64,000 nt of DNA from assembly GCF_002994745.2 (NCBI RefSeq), contig NC_037094.1, positions 26,947,001 to 27,011,000 on the forward strand, written 5' to 3'. How positions within the stretch are numbered: the stretch's first letter is position 1; each line of letters begins with the position of its first letter. The notes beneath the pieces were generated by a model. It was not told the origin of the DNA, did no database searches, and was given only the letters and a program-made list of their open reading frames with translations. A program made the translations under genes and the position numbers. Below are positions 1-10,992 of this stretch, in pieces. Source of the stretch: Rosa chinensis (lineage: Eukaryota > Streptophyta > Magnoliopsida > Rosales > Rosaceae).

Positions 1-763
1 AGTACTCCTCCTTACTTACTATGTGTTCATGGGTGAGTAGAGCAGAGCATGGGATGCTACAGAGTGTGGGACACTCCGACTAGAGCCTGGGAGGCTCCCT
101 TATTTGTATGGTGAGAACTTCTTCCCCATATTTGATTGATACCTTTCAGCTAGTGGGCTAGCTCGATTTCTTTTGACCAGCTGGGCTAGAATGTTTTCAC
201 GAATTTTCGTGTTGCGAAAATATGTTTTATCCACGTTGCATGCATCAAGGTTTTTAAAAGATGAACATGTGGGAAAGTATTTAAGCTTTACTTTTATTCG
301 AATTATCTTGTTTATTTATTTTTTGTCCACTCACTCTAACGTGTTTTAAATTACTTTCCCCTGGGTCCTTCGGTTTCAAATGCCTAGTTTGTAGGCGAAT
401 TAGTGGAGGTCGGGCGTACATGGCATTTGAGGCATAATTGTCACTACTTCCGCATTGTAGGATCCCTTGATAATTTACTCTTCTTTTTATATCCTTGTGT
501 ATTAGTATTGCTCTGATAACCTTTGAGATTAGTATTTTTAAGTTGAGTTTTATGTTTTGTGAAAGTGGAGTTGATGGTAATTGGGAGCAGGGTGGCTCCA
601 GGATTATAAGGTTGGTTTGCTTGAAGTGTTTTGTGTGTTTTATAGGTTTTTGGGTAGTTCATTTTAGGGGTGACTCTGCCAAATTTTTGGTAAAGCTATT
701 CCGAAGGTGGGCCCCACAGGGCCACCTCGGATTTCAGGGTGAAATTCGGGGCAGGTCCTGTCA
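1..763 (-). mobile_element. Truncated LTR of the long solo-LTR family
   Basis: Read on the minus strand this begins with TGACAGGACCTGCCCC at 763 and follows, with clear divergence, the 5' part of the two LTRs at 37233 and 37638. Shared landmarks in the same order are the TGACAGGACC start, the gagccaccctgctccc-like block, the 'gttatcagagcaat'-like block, and the 'gggcccaggggaaa' and 'gttagagtgagtggac' blocks. It runs off the window at base 1, so the other end and its TSD are not visible. It has no coding capacity. It is in opposite orientation to the two copies near 40 kb. Confidence 0.72.
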
Positions 764-811
764 GATGTCATATCTCGTACCATGGGGGCTAAGAAGATTC
801 TGGTCAACACC

Positions 812-813
<2 letters not shown>

Positions 814-874
<61 letters not shown>
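814..874. repeat. (GA)n microsatellite
   Basis: About 30 uninterrupted GA units. The ORF over it on the other strand is a translation of the repeat and not a gene. Bases 764-813 and 875-1206 show no recognisable feature. Confidence 0.95.
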
Positions 875-876
<2 letters not shown>

Positions 877-1222
877 TTGAGGACTATTGATTCCGCATCT
901 CATCTCTTAGATCTTAGATCTTATTTCATGAATGTTGAAGTTTCATGGGGATAATTAAGAACGAAGAGAGATGATCAGATGAATAAACAAAACAAGTTTA
1001 GTTGAAATATTATCTACAAGAAAATAAAGTTTTTGTTTTGTCTGTAAGGGGGAGGAAACGGTGTTTGAGAGGCTCAAATAGATTGGACATGTGTCAACAA
1101 TCTATTAGGAGATAGGTAATTAAGGACAGAGGATTTGCTGCCCTAATCAATTAAGTTGGTCACTTCAAAGTTACCTATTCAATTTGTTAAGCAATTTGTT
1201 AACAAGTTAGAGCTTGATTTTT

Positions 1223-3617
1223 TTTTTTTTTTTATCGAAATGGGTCAGACATTCATTAAGTTCAGCAAGCAATACAAAAAGGAAACATTCCTATGGGGTC
1301 GACAGAAAGAATCGTTCCTTAGAACTTCTCAAAATCCCTATTCTAGAAGAATAAAAATCCCAAAAAGTCTCAAGTACACCCACATTTTAGAAAGTCCATA
1401 CACTATTATTCTAACAAAAACTAAGAAACCTCGAAGTAGACATAAAATGGTTTCAACTAAGACTCTAGTTTTTGCGACCCAAATAGATATTAAATTAAAG
1501 GATTAATTTCAGTTTACCCCCCTGAGGTTTGGGGGTGAAATCATTTCACCCCCTAAACTTTCAATTTTGAATTTTTACCCCCTAAACTTTTCAATTTCAA
1601 TCAGCCGTGTCCAATTTTTACTGTTCCGTCCAAATTGGAAGTTAAGTTTGACTTTTGAGGGTTAAAATGGTCATTTCAACATAAAAAAAATAAAAAAAAA
1701 TAAAAATTCTGTTTTTTTATTAATTTTTTTTTTTTTTTTTATAATAATTTTGTCTCCAACCTATATACCACAAGTTATAATAGGTTTATAAAAACAAAAA
1801 AAATACTCTAGGTAGTTGAAAGCCGCTCGCTGGTCTACGATATTTGTGACATATCTCCGATAAAGTGAAGAATTTAGGATATATCCCAAATAAAGTGAAG
1901 AAATATTTGTAAAAAATAATTTTACACTTTATCTGTAAATAAATATCTGTATATTCCCAATAAAGTGAAGAAATATTTGTGTAAAATCATTTTTGGTCTG
2001 CGATATTTGTGATATATATCCAATATTTATCTGTAAATAAATATCTGTAAAAAATGATTTTACACAGATATTTCTTCACTTTATTGGGGATATACAGATA
2101 TTTACAGATAAAGTGTAAAATCATTTTTTACAGATATTTCTTCACTTTATTGGGGATATATCCTAAAATTCTTCAATTTATTGGACATATATCACAAATA
2201 TCGTAGACCAAAAATGATTTTACACAGATATTTCTTCACTTTATTGGGAATATACATATATTTATTTACAGATAAAGTGTAAAATTATTTTTTACAAATA
2301 TTTCTTCACTTTATTTGGGATATATCCTAAATTCTTCACTTTATCGGAGATATGTCACAAATATCGTAGACCAGCGAGCGGCTTTCAACTACCTAGAGTA
2401 TTTTTTTTGTTTTTATAAACCTATTATAACTTGTGGTATATAGGTTGGAGACAAAATTATTTAAAAAAAAAAAAATAAAATAAAAAGCAGAAAAAAAAAA
2501 AAAAAAAAAAAAACAGAATTTTATTTATTTTTTTTTTTTATGTTGAAATGACCATTTTAACCCTCAAAAGTCAAACTTAATGTCCAATTTGGACGGAACA
2601 GTAAAAATTGGACACGGCTGATTGAAATTGAAAAGTTTAGGGGGTAAAAATTCAAAATTGAAAGTTTAGGGGGTGAAATTTCACCCCCAAACCTCAGGGG
2701 GGTAAACTGAAATTAATCCTAAATTAAATTAGCAGTAGAAGGTGACAAACCACCTTCCACATTACCCTCTGCATCAGGAGACTCCACCAACCGCACAGGC
2801 TCGCTTTTCATCATCTGCACAGCTTCACTCTTACCAGCTGTTTCAGCATCAAATGATTCAAGCTTTGAATCATTCTTCAAAGTTTCTGCCTGACAAAGGC
2901 CCACGAAATTGAAAATTGAAAACGTAGGCCCAGAATGGACCCATAGCCCTGCCGAGATAAACCATATCCAAGGCCCAATTTGGTTAAACCCTTAGGCAAA
3001 TCCTAGAGCCCAGATCCAACTAGTACCCGGCCCAGTTGGCCCATTTAGTTGAAACAGCTAAGGGCACCCCAACGTATCCACCTACCTCTGCATAGCAAGC
3101 CGCTGCCGCCGCCAGGAAGAATGCACCATCCCAGCTCCGCCAAAACCAGCGCCAAACAGTAGGATTTCACCGCCGATCGTGGAAGCCTGAATACGGAAGA
3201 ACTTGCAAGCTTTGAGGAGATGCTGCCCCCAACAAAAATTTCGGCACCCTTCACAGTCAGATCAGATTTGATAGCCAAAGACTAGTCTTCCAGCTAAACG
3301 ACCCAGTTGCCGCTGGCAGATAGAGTCACAACCAGCCATAGTGATGCAATCTCGGTAAGAAAGCGACCCGATCTAAACCACTCTAGATCTAATTTCGCCC
3401 ACAGTCCCTCAACCCTGCCAAAAGAACCCTGTCAAAACATCACGCCAAGCACCAAGATGAAGCAAGAATAAAGGCCGATTTGGCAAGCCAATAGGAAAGC
3501 AGTCATCAAAGATGGCAAATGTAGGGAAGAACAGACGCACTCCCAAAACCCTAGCAGAGCGCTAGATCAAAAGTTTTCATAAACTAATCAAAAAAGTATA
3601 TTAAGGTGTGTTAATAA
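1223..3617 (-). mobile_element. LINE-derived non-autonomous copy, split by a MULE
   Basis: A 16-bp direct repeat TTAGAGCTTGATTTTT lies at 1207-1222 and 3618-3633. Just inside the left copy is a T-run (the poly-A tail of a minus-strand copy), then the complement of a LINE-like 3' end (minus strand: ...gaatgtctgacccatttcgat, then A-run). Target-primed retroposition explains long TSD plus tail. After subtracting the foldback element at 1500-2719 and its 9-bp TSD, about 1.17 kb remains, far short of a 6-kb LINE. The minus-strand pieces at 2719-2904 and 3045-3278 have short open frames but no RT or endonuclease motif, so this is an internally deleted or otherwise non-autonomous copy. Confidence 0.68.
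1500..2719. mobile_element. Foldback Mutator-like element (giant palindrome)
   Basis: The element is 1,220 bp and almost entirely palindromic: each end starts GGATTAATTTCAGTTTACCC and the two arms match inward for roughly 600 bp, meeting near 2110. It is flanked by a perfect 9-bp TSD TAAATTAAA (1491-1499 and 2720-2728), the size typical of Mutator-like elements (MULEs). Arms contain short subrepeats around 'ttcttcactttattggg' and poly-A/T stretches. There is no open frame of note, so it depends on a transposase from elsewhere. A transcript through it would form a long hairpin. Confidence 0.88.
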
Positions 3618-3633
3618 TTAGAGCTTGATTTTT

Positions 3634-4082
3634 GTTTAAGCACAAGTTATTTTATGTATCATTTATTATATTTCATTAGTTAAGAATCTTCTCAACAATT
3701 AAGAAAATATTGTGTTTTATGCAGTGCTTTTTTCTTAATTTTTGTTAGTGATTGCTGACTACTTATCTCGATCAAGACTGTAATGAGTTTTGTGGAAGGG
3801 AGAGAGATGGCAAGACGGATATACCTTTGGAAAAAAAAAAAAAAGTTAATTTTGAGGTACCGATATGATAGTTTTAGACTATTAGAAATCAAAATGACGA
3901 ATAACTCAAACTTCAAAGATTGTTTTGGCATTTACTCGGATGTAATTGAGGCTGACTACATTTGACCATGTCCCATTCAAAAGAAAAGATATTGGTATGT
4001 CGTTAATTTTATATTATTCAGCCTTCATTCTTAGATTACAAAGATCAATAGCGCAAATAAAGGTTCCTAGAAACCGTTGACA
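3634..4082. other. Intergenic, no recognised feature
   Basis: AT-rich sequence with poly-T/A stretches and only short chance ORFs. Confidence 0.5.
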
Positions 4083-4094
4083 CCACCGACTCTT

Positions 4095-4241
4095 GAGAGT
4101 GTATTCCATGCACCGTCAGTGCATGGGTACTTGTAATATGAATGGATGTAATTTTTTTGATATTAAAATATATAAAGGAGTGGATTAGATGAGTGACTAT
4201 TATTTTTTTAGAAATTGCACTGTCGGTGCATACAATTCTCT
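4095..4241. mobile_element. Small MITE with 12-bp direct repeats
   Basis: A 147-bp element with imperfect inverted ends carrying 'tgcaccgtcagtgca' near the left and 'tgcactgtcggtgca' near the right. It is flanked by CCACCGACTCTT at 4083-4094 and 4242-4253. The TSD is longer than the usual 9-11 bp of MULE-type MITEs, so one or more of the matching bases may belong to the element or be chance. A diverged relative lies near 6790-6950. Confidence 0.65.
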
Positions 4242-4662
4242 CCACCGACTCTTTTGCAACTTAAGTAACAGAAGATTCACCATGTAACAACTAAGCTCTG
4301 GAGCCTGGAGGTAATGACTGGGGTAAGTTATGCCCATATGGGCTAATTAACAAGATGGTGCTATATCTCAAAGTCAATGATTTCTCATAGAACAAGGATA
4401 ATTGTTGGTATCTTGACTCTTTAACGCCAGAATTATTGGTAGACACCTTCAAGGATCAACACTCAAATATGTAAGGAGACCACAACCTGCCCCGCAACAT
4501 CACCACTGCCCTTGAGAGAAGATTTCCACCCTATCTCTCCATCATATGTGATTGAGTTGAATACGTACCGAATATGCCACTACCAAGAAGAACAACAATT
4601 TCTACCTCTCATGAAAAACTACAAACCAAATTGAACAGAGACAGACTAGCCAATATAAAGTT

Positions 4663-5311
4663 AAAAAATCATCAATAGTCACTGAGTTATGACCCGTTCG
4701 ACACTTAATTTATTAACTTTTCAAAAATATCACTTAACTCACTACCAAATATCAAGGTCATGGGTTTGAGTCACCATGGGGATATGAGTGAAATCCTTGG
4801 ATCCTCTTTAAAAAATGAAAAAAGAACTCACTCACATTTACCATTATCTTATACTTAACTCTGTTAAATCTCCCGTTAGAAATTGTTAAAGTTGAGAGTA
4901 TATTTGTCTAAACACTAAATTATATATTTTCAACTTGAAAAAATATTTTTTTTTCTAAAGGAAAAAAGTGACAGATTTTTTTTTGTTTTCCAATTAAAAT
5001 TCAATTTTTTTAAAAAAATTTCCTTTAATATTAGAAATTATCAGAAAACTATAAAAATTTGAAAAATAATTCTAATAACTTTATTTATCAATTTATTTTT
5101 TTATTTTAATATTTATTTTTAAAATATTTATAAGTAATTAGACAAAGATAACCTCTATGTACAAAATTTTTAACAACACAATTGATGTCATTAAACAGGA
5201 GTGAGTTATGTGAAAAATGGATATTAGTGAATGAGTTAAGTGATATTATTGAAAAGTCAGTGAGTTAAGTATCGAACGGGTCATAATTTAGTGACCATGA
5301 GTGATATTTTC
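4663..5311. mobile_element. Terminal-inverted-repeat element (MITE-like)
   Basis: The left end (about 4663-4745) and the complement of the right end (about 5225-5311) match for roughly 85 bp, including TTATGACCCGTTCGA and a 'tatcacttaactcact'-like block. The interior is AT-rich and noncoding and carries a SINE at 4744. A clear TSD was not resolved, so the exact ends and the superfamily remain open. Confidence 0.6.
4744..4824 (+). mobile_element. Short tRNA-derived SINE (family 1)
   Basis: The copy contains a pol III B-box-like GGGTTTGAGTCACCATGG and ends in ATCCTCTTTAAAAAATGAAA. It is flanked by AACTCACT at 4736-4743 and 4825-4832. The same block order occurs in the minus-strand copy at 10883-10978, which supports a family. 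The A-box region is weak, so it may be 5'-truncated. Confidence 0.6.
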
Positions 5312-5552
5312 CTCAATAGAAATCACTATGTGAGAACATACTCGCACCGAGCCATATATATTAGGTCAACTGAGATCCACCAATCAAAAAGCACCATCCC
5401 ATAGCCAAAAACTGAATCAAAATTTGTGACGATTTTATGCACCAAATTCACGTAAGAGCAAAGCTGTTGAAAATCCATTAAAGTTACAACCAAGAGATAT
5501 ATATTGTGGCAATATAAATTTTTATTTTCTTGTACACATAAGTTATAAAAAT

Positions 5553-5579
5553 ACACACACACACACACACACACACACA
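5553..5579. repeat. (AC)n microsatellite
   Basis: About 13 AC units just before the TSD of the hAT element at 5591. Confidence 0.9.
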
Positions 5580-5590
5580 AAGATAATAAT

Positions 5591-6304
5591 CAGGGGCGGA
5601 TCCAGGAATTCAACCTTGGTGGGGCTTGAATTTCTTAACAAATGAAAAAAAAAAAAAATGGCTCTGCACATCAGCAACATCCATGAACTCCATTCAAGTT
5701 TACACACAAATTCAGCAAACCTAACCCAGAAATCAAATTCACGTTTACACATACAAAAATTCAACAAACCCACAAATTCACGTTTACACAATTTCAGCTA
5801 CCAAAAAACAACCCAGTACCCAGAAGGTCAGAAATCAAAAAGGGTTTAGCTAATTAGCTTTAACAATTTCAATTTGGGTTTTATGAATTGGTTATCAGAA
5901 TACCTATTTAACATCGGTGATTAGGTATTTCGGTGGAATCACTGATCAAGCCATCAAGGGCCAAAGACAGAGCCAGAGGAGGAGGAGAATAAGAGAAGAG
6001 ACATGGAGTAGTAGTCGGTGGAGTCACTGATCAAGCCATCAACGCATCAAGGGCCGAAGACGGAGAGGAGGAGAAGAAGAAAAGAAGAAACTTGGAGCTT
6101 TAGTTTACTGCTGGAGCTTGGAGGCCTGGATCTCGGAGTCAAAGAGGAATAGAAGAAGACAAGAATAATCGGTGGTGGGGCTTGAGAAAAGGAAAGAGAC
6201 TTCAAAAAAAAAAAACCATAGATATATAGACTTAATTTTTTTTTCCAGCCCAAAAATCTCGGTAGGGCTTGAGCCCAACCGAAACATGGCTGGATCCGCC
6301 CCTG
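5591..6304. mobile_element. Non-autonomous hAT-type element
   Basis: Both ends read CAGGGGCGGATCCAG going inward, and a perfect 8-bp TSD ATAATAAT flanks the element (5583-5590 and 6305-6312), as expected for hAT transposons. The 714-bp interior has no transposase. It contains an internal duplication: a block around 'tcactgatcaagccatca' with 'agggcc' and 'aga' purine-rich sequence occurs near 5938-5990 and again near 6022-6080. ORFs inside are low complexity. Confidence 0.88.
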
Positions 6305-6431
6305 ATAATAATTTATGTTATAATCTAAGTGACGTGTGATATTTTTTTTTTTGAACAGTACCTTTAAGAAACTTCTAGGAGCTGTTTTCAGCAAGTTCTT
6401 TAGCCATACATCTCATAACTCAAATGAGCAA

Positions 6432-6653
6432 CTCCAAACCAAGATCTAATGATTAGTTTCATTTTAAATTTGGAAAGGCTTTTTTTTTTTTTTTTTTCCT
6501 TTATTTATTTTGTTTGATGGTAACCTGCCATGCATTAGTCACCTCCAAACCAAGATCTAATGATTAGTTTCATTTTAAATTTGGAAAGGCTTTTTTTTTT
6601 TTTTTTTCCTTTATTTATTTTGTTTGATGGTAACCTGCCATGCATTAGTCACT
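6432..6653. repeat. Tandem duplication, two 111-bp copies
   Basis: The block from 'ctccaaaccaagatctaatg' to 'catgcattagtcac' is present twice in direct tandem (6432-6542 and 6543-6653), with virtually no differences, each with an internal poly-T run. The near identity suggests a recent duplication. Confidence 0.9.
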
Positions 6654-6736
6654 AGAGGCTTCACATGCCAAATATTATGAACTGGGGGTAGCAATAATAA
6701 GCAGAAGAACTTTTTTTTTTTTTTTTTTTTGGCATT

Positions 6737-6953
6737 ATCATTATTATTATTATTATTATTTTTATTCTTATTCTTATTCTTATTGGGGGGAGTATTCAGT
6801 ACACCAACGTGCACTTGCACCGATATAAATGGATGGTTAGATTATATTAAATACACTCTTAGGTTATTAATAAAAATATTAATTATAAATATCAAGGGTT
6901 GAGATCATCTTATAAGTGTTGGGTAATTTGTACCGTCAGTGCATAGAATAATT
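6737..6953. repeat. ATT-rich microsatellite and a MITE relative
   Basis: (ATT)n and (TTC/TTA)n runs at about 6737-6783 lead into a segment with 'tgcaccgatataaatgga' on the left and 'gtaccgtcagtgcat' on the right (about 6788-6950). This resembles the small MITE at 4095-4241. Exact ends and a TSD were not found. Confidence 0.45.
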
Positions 6954-7553
6954 TCCTTTATTATTATTATTATTATTCCTTTTGACAATCTATTTAACAA
7001 CTTCTATCCCAACATTTTGTCATTTCATGTCCTCCCGTACTTTTTACTTCTGTAGATAAAATAATAACACATTTCATTGCAAAATTTCAACGCCTCCAAA
7101 TGGCCGCATATTGATATGAAATTTGGATCATTGTCTCATTGTTTAGTCTACTAAATCCAATCACATATTAAAATGGGATTCTAATTTCAGCACCTAATAA
7201 CTTGAGGGTGCATGTCTATTGGTAGAGTAAGACCCTTTCTAATATTAATTACTCTTGCATCGTTTACTTTGAGTACTAAACTAAGTTAGGTCCTGCCAAA
7301 ATATGAACCAAGTTAGGTAAGTCATGCATATCCTTTTTTCATAACTTAACATCTCATATAAGAAAATGAAGCATTTCTTCCCACTTGGAATTTGAATAAT
7401 GACTTTCAACTTCTCTTTCCCTCAGAATTCGGTCATAATTATCCATTTGCACAAATTGTCAATTTACACTCTGTTTTTCATCTATTTCTGATAATAAGTG
7501 ATGTGAGACTTGTATAGTTTATCTCTTTACTAATGTAACTACTAACCACATGA

Positions 7554-8559
7554 GAAAATGAGCATGTGGCTCCCGAAACCTAGCCGCCTTTGTGCGGTGC
7601 TCCAATTGTGGAGATCAGTGTCGGTCTCCTCTCTAAGTGCGGGTTCTCTCTCCACATCAGGTTGTTGGCCCGCAGCCCTCCAACATCGATGTCTCTCGAC
7701 AACAACCCATAAAAGCTAACTACTGGTGGCTCACTGACTCGATCTGGGCGAGTTTGAAAATAGGGGGGCTTGGAATTCTGGGATAAGGATCCGACCGAAG
7801 AGAGGGCGACTCAAACCTCCTGATGACTCGAAAACTCAATGGTCTGGGCTTGACAGTCTTCTGATAAACCCATGGCAGAGGCTTGCTTTTGGTGACCAAA
7901 ACAGAGCATCATGGCTCGCTACACTTTCGATTGCAGATGTGGGGGTCGGGACCCGGATTCGATTAATGGCGGCGAGAATCTTTGCGCTCCAATCTGTGGG
8001 AGTGGCGGAGATAGTCGTCGTACGTTGTTTTGCAGATGCATTGATGGAAGAAAGTCAAGCCTTGGTGAATGCAGAGCATGGCGGCAAGGTGACCGGAGGT
8101 GAGAAGATGGGTGCGTCTGCTGCGTTTGGCAAGGGTGCAGCAAGTTGGGTGCCCAGATCATATTGGAAGCCTAGAAGGATTCGACGGCCCAAATCAGTTT
8201 GGGGGCTAAATTCAAATGGGCTAGGGGCACCTAAACCTGTTGTGTGTACCTGCTGGAATTGGGCTATTTTGTGGACCACACGGATACACTCTATTTCTTC
8301 AGGGTTTCGTATTTGGGATCCTGGAGGATCATTAATTCAACTAAATGCACCTATGGTTATCTTAGATCTAAATGTAGCCTATTTACTATGTATTCTTTTC
8401 ATAGTGTATAGGTTCGCTTTTGAATATGTGAGCACTGATTGTCTAATGGGTGGTGCTAGCATGCCACGTCCTATACTTGCCCATAGATGGCAAGGGAAGG
8501 TATGTATCCGTGTCATTCTGGCTTGAGTTGAATGAAAATTGTTTAGTTAAAAAAAAAAA
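7554..8559 (+). mobile_element. Retroposon with poly-A tail and 13-bp TSD
   Basis: The segment ends in a run of 12 A at about 8549-8560 and is flanked by ACTAACCACATGA (7541-7553 and 8560-8572; the first A overlaps the tail). Tail plus long TSD is the mark of LINE-mediated insertion. The body is more GC-rich than its surroundings and holds an open frame (7939-8526) with no domain I recognise and no RT motif. It may be an internally deleted LINE, a SINE-like hybrid, or a processed copy of a host transcript. Confidence 0.72.
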
Positions 8560-8572
8560 ACTAACCACATGA

Positions 8573-9150
8573 AAAATTAAAGATTAAAAAAATAAAAATC
8601 AAAGATCAAATAAGTTTTCGAGAGATATTAGGAGAAGAAAAAGAAAAAATGGTTGAAAAGATGGGATGGAAATCCCCAATAACTTATAACGTTCCCCCTT
8701 TCTCCATACCCATACTCCTCCTCCTCTAGTTGTTTGTTGGTTTCATGGCTAAATGGATTCTCCCTGAAGAAGGTTGTGGATCTGTGGTCATCTCCTAGGG
8801 GTGAATCCAAGTATTATCCGTATATGTATATGCAAGGGGTTGATCCATTATACACATGTGCGCGCGTGCACGCTCGCACACACACATAGGAGGCCAGGGG
8901 CATCCTGGACGGCTTTACCATGAGGATGAAGGCCAAGGAGATCGAGGTCGAAGGTTCTGGGCAGTGACCTCACCTGAAACTTCAAGCTTGATCAAGGTCA
9001 ACAGCAAACTGGTAGCCGACGAATCAACCGACAAGAAGAAGCTCAAGATCGACATTTGACCTCTGTCTGGCAAGAGCCGCACTGCCATCGACGTCTAATC
9101 GTGGCAGAAGCATGGACGTCAATGCAGCACTGCTGACGTCCGTTTCTGAT

Positions 9151-9197
<47 letters not shown>

Positions 9198-10868
9198 TCA
9201 TTCACCTTCTAGGTGTAAGTATACCTGTTAATGGACCGGTATAGACTAAATTGACCAGTATCTAAGTCCGTTTGGTTAATCATATAATTTAATCTAATCA
9301 AATAATTCTCCGAATTACTAAAAGACAAATTTGATAATATCAGATATCCAGTCTATATCTATCATCACATAATAATTTTGTTTCAAGTACTGAAGAAACA
9401 AAATCAACATAAAATTCATTACATGATACAGAGGTGTTTGGCCAAAAGAAAAAAAAATATTACATGATGAAAAGGACTACAACAATTCTGCAACAACGGC
9501 ATATGCACGAGCTAGATTAACCAAAATCTTCAATAGTCCAAAACATTTCTTTAAAATATAAAATTAGTTAATCATATGTTATATAAAATATAAAGGCGGA
9601 TCGAATTACTATCGGAATATTAGATTTAATTGCTATTGAATTACCTGATCGATTCGTTAAATCCGTCTCCTGCTAATCACATGGGATACAGATTGGATTT
9701 AGATTGGAACACCCCTCCCACTACCCCTCAATTTCTCAAGTTTATACTCGTCAAAACCCTAGTGCTATCTCTAAATCCTTACTCTTAACAATTCTATATC
9801 CAACAATGAATCTCTACGATACACCTAACCTTACTGCAAGTAATATATCCCCTCCCCTACATATTTGTCTGTTAGCCCTAAATTTGATGGAAATTTGGCA
9901 TCATCAAAAATCAATATTTTCGATGCATTCAATGATATGCTCGGGTCGTAGTCGAATTGTTTATCAAACTATGATATGCTTGGGCTGGAGCCAGCGAGTC
10001 AAGCAAAGCAAAGATGGCTGGCTAAAGACCAAAATGGAGAAGAAAGAGGCGGGCCGTCCTGGGTGGAGGAACAAGACAAAAGAGGGACCCACCGCCGCAG
10101 CACCATCTTCCACTTGCCTCCATTCCTCCCTCGTTTTTGTAATTTTTAAAACCAAATTTGTCTCCCCCCCCCTCACGTTGTCATGTTAACTCAACCAACT
10201 TTGGTCAACTTTCCGATTTAACCTAACCATGGTTAGTTTCTAACCGCACTTGACGTCCTGACCAACTCATCTTGAAATGAGTTAACCCCACCCACACACT
10301 TCCTCCTCCTCCCCCCATGATCTAAGGTTCTTTTCCTCAAATGTTTATGTGCATCATTAGATCACACACACACAAAAGTTTTTAAATTAGTGCACTTCCC
10401 CACGCTCCTTTCATCCTTAATTTGTCATCATCTCACTTTTTAATCATATTTTTCTTGGTACAACGTCTCATCTAATATGTTTTCTCTTGGCCAAGGATGT
10501 CATTCACACTATTTAACAAATCTACAAACAAAAAAGATGAAACAGTATTTGTTGGCCAATTAGCTTCACATAGATAATACTTTTTCATACCTTACTCCAA
10601 ACTTATACATTTTTCCTTTTATAATTGCTAAGTTTTCATTTAAAATTAAGTTAAGACTTAGGATTATATACTCTCATGTTAAACTTGATATTAGATAAAT
10701 ATCATCAAACGGGACAACTATAAGCGTATATAAATTAAAGAGCACTAAAGAATCTTATTGATAAGTAAGTCATTTCCTTAGCTTTTAAAAAGATTTTGTT
10801 CACTAGTTATACAACTAAAAATCTTGTGTACAACCTCACATTCTCATGTTCTAAGAAGTAAGAACAAT
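8573..10868. other. Intergenic with an AT microsatellite
   Basis: Includes a (TA)n microsatellite at 9153-9195. The stretch at about 8890-9140 is GC-richer and has codon-like order (for example an open frame ending KKKLKIDI at 9056), so it could be a fragment of a captured gene, but I do not recognise it. The open frame at 9704-10189 has no known motif and is treated as chance. Confidence 0.45.
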
Positions 10869-10882
10869 CTCTCAAATAACTA

Positions 10883-10978
10883 GGTTTTTTTTCTTTTATT
10901 AATTAAAGAGGATCAAAGGGTTTCACTTCTGCCCCCATGGTGACTCGAACCCATGACTTCGTATATAGGTAATGAGTG
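10883..10978 (-). mobile_element. tRNA-derived SINE (family 1), minus strand
   Basis: A 96-bp insert flanked by a 14-bp TSD CTCTCAAATAACTA (10869-10882 and 10979-10992). On the minus strand it carries the B-box GGGTTCGAGTCACCATGG, then 'gatcctctttaattaat' and an A-rich tail. The same block order appears at 4744-4824. Clear TSD, tail and B-box make this a good SINE call. Confidence 0.8.
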
Positions 10979-10992
10979 CTCTCAAATAACTA

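Noticed and set aside
9704..10189. 161-codon frame in the intergenic DNA
   Set aside because: No motif, ordinary composition for noncoding DNA here and no promoter or splice signals that stand out.
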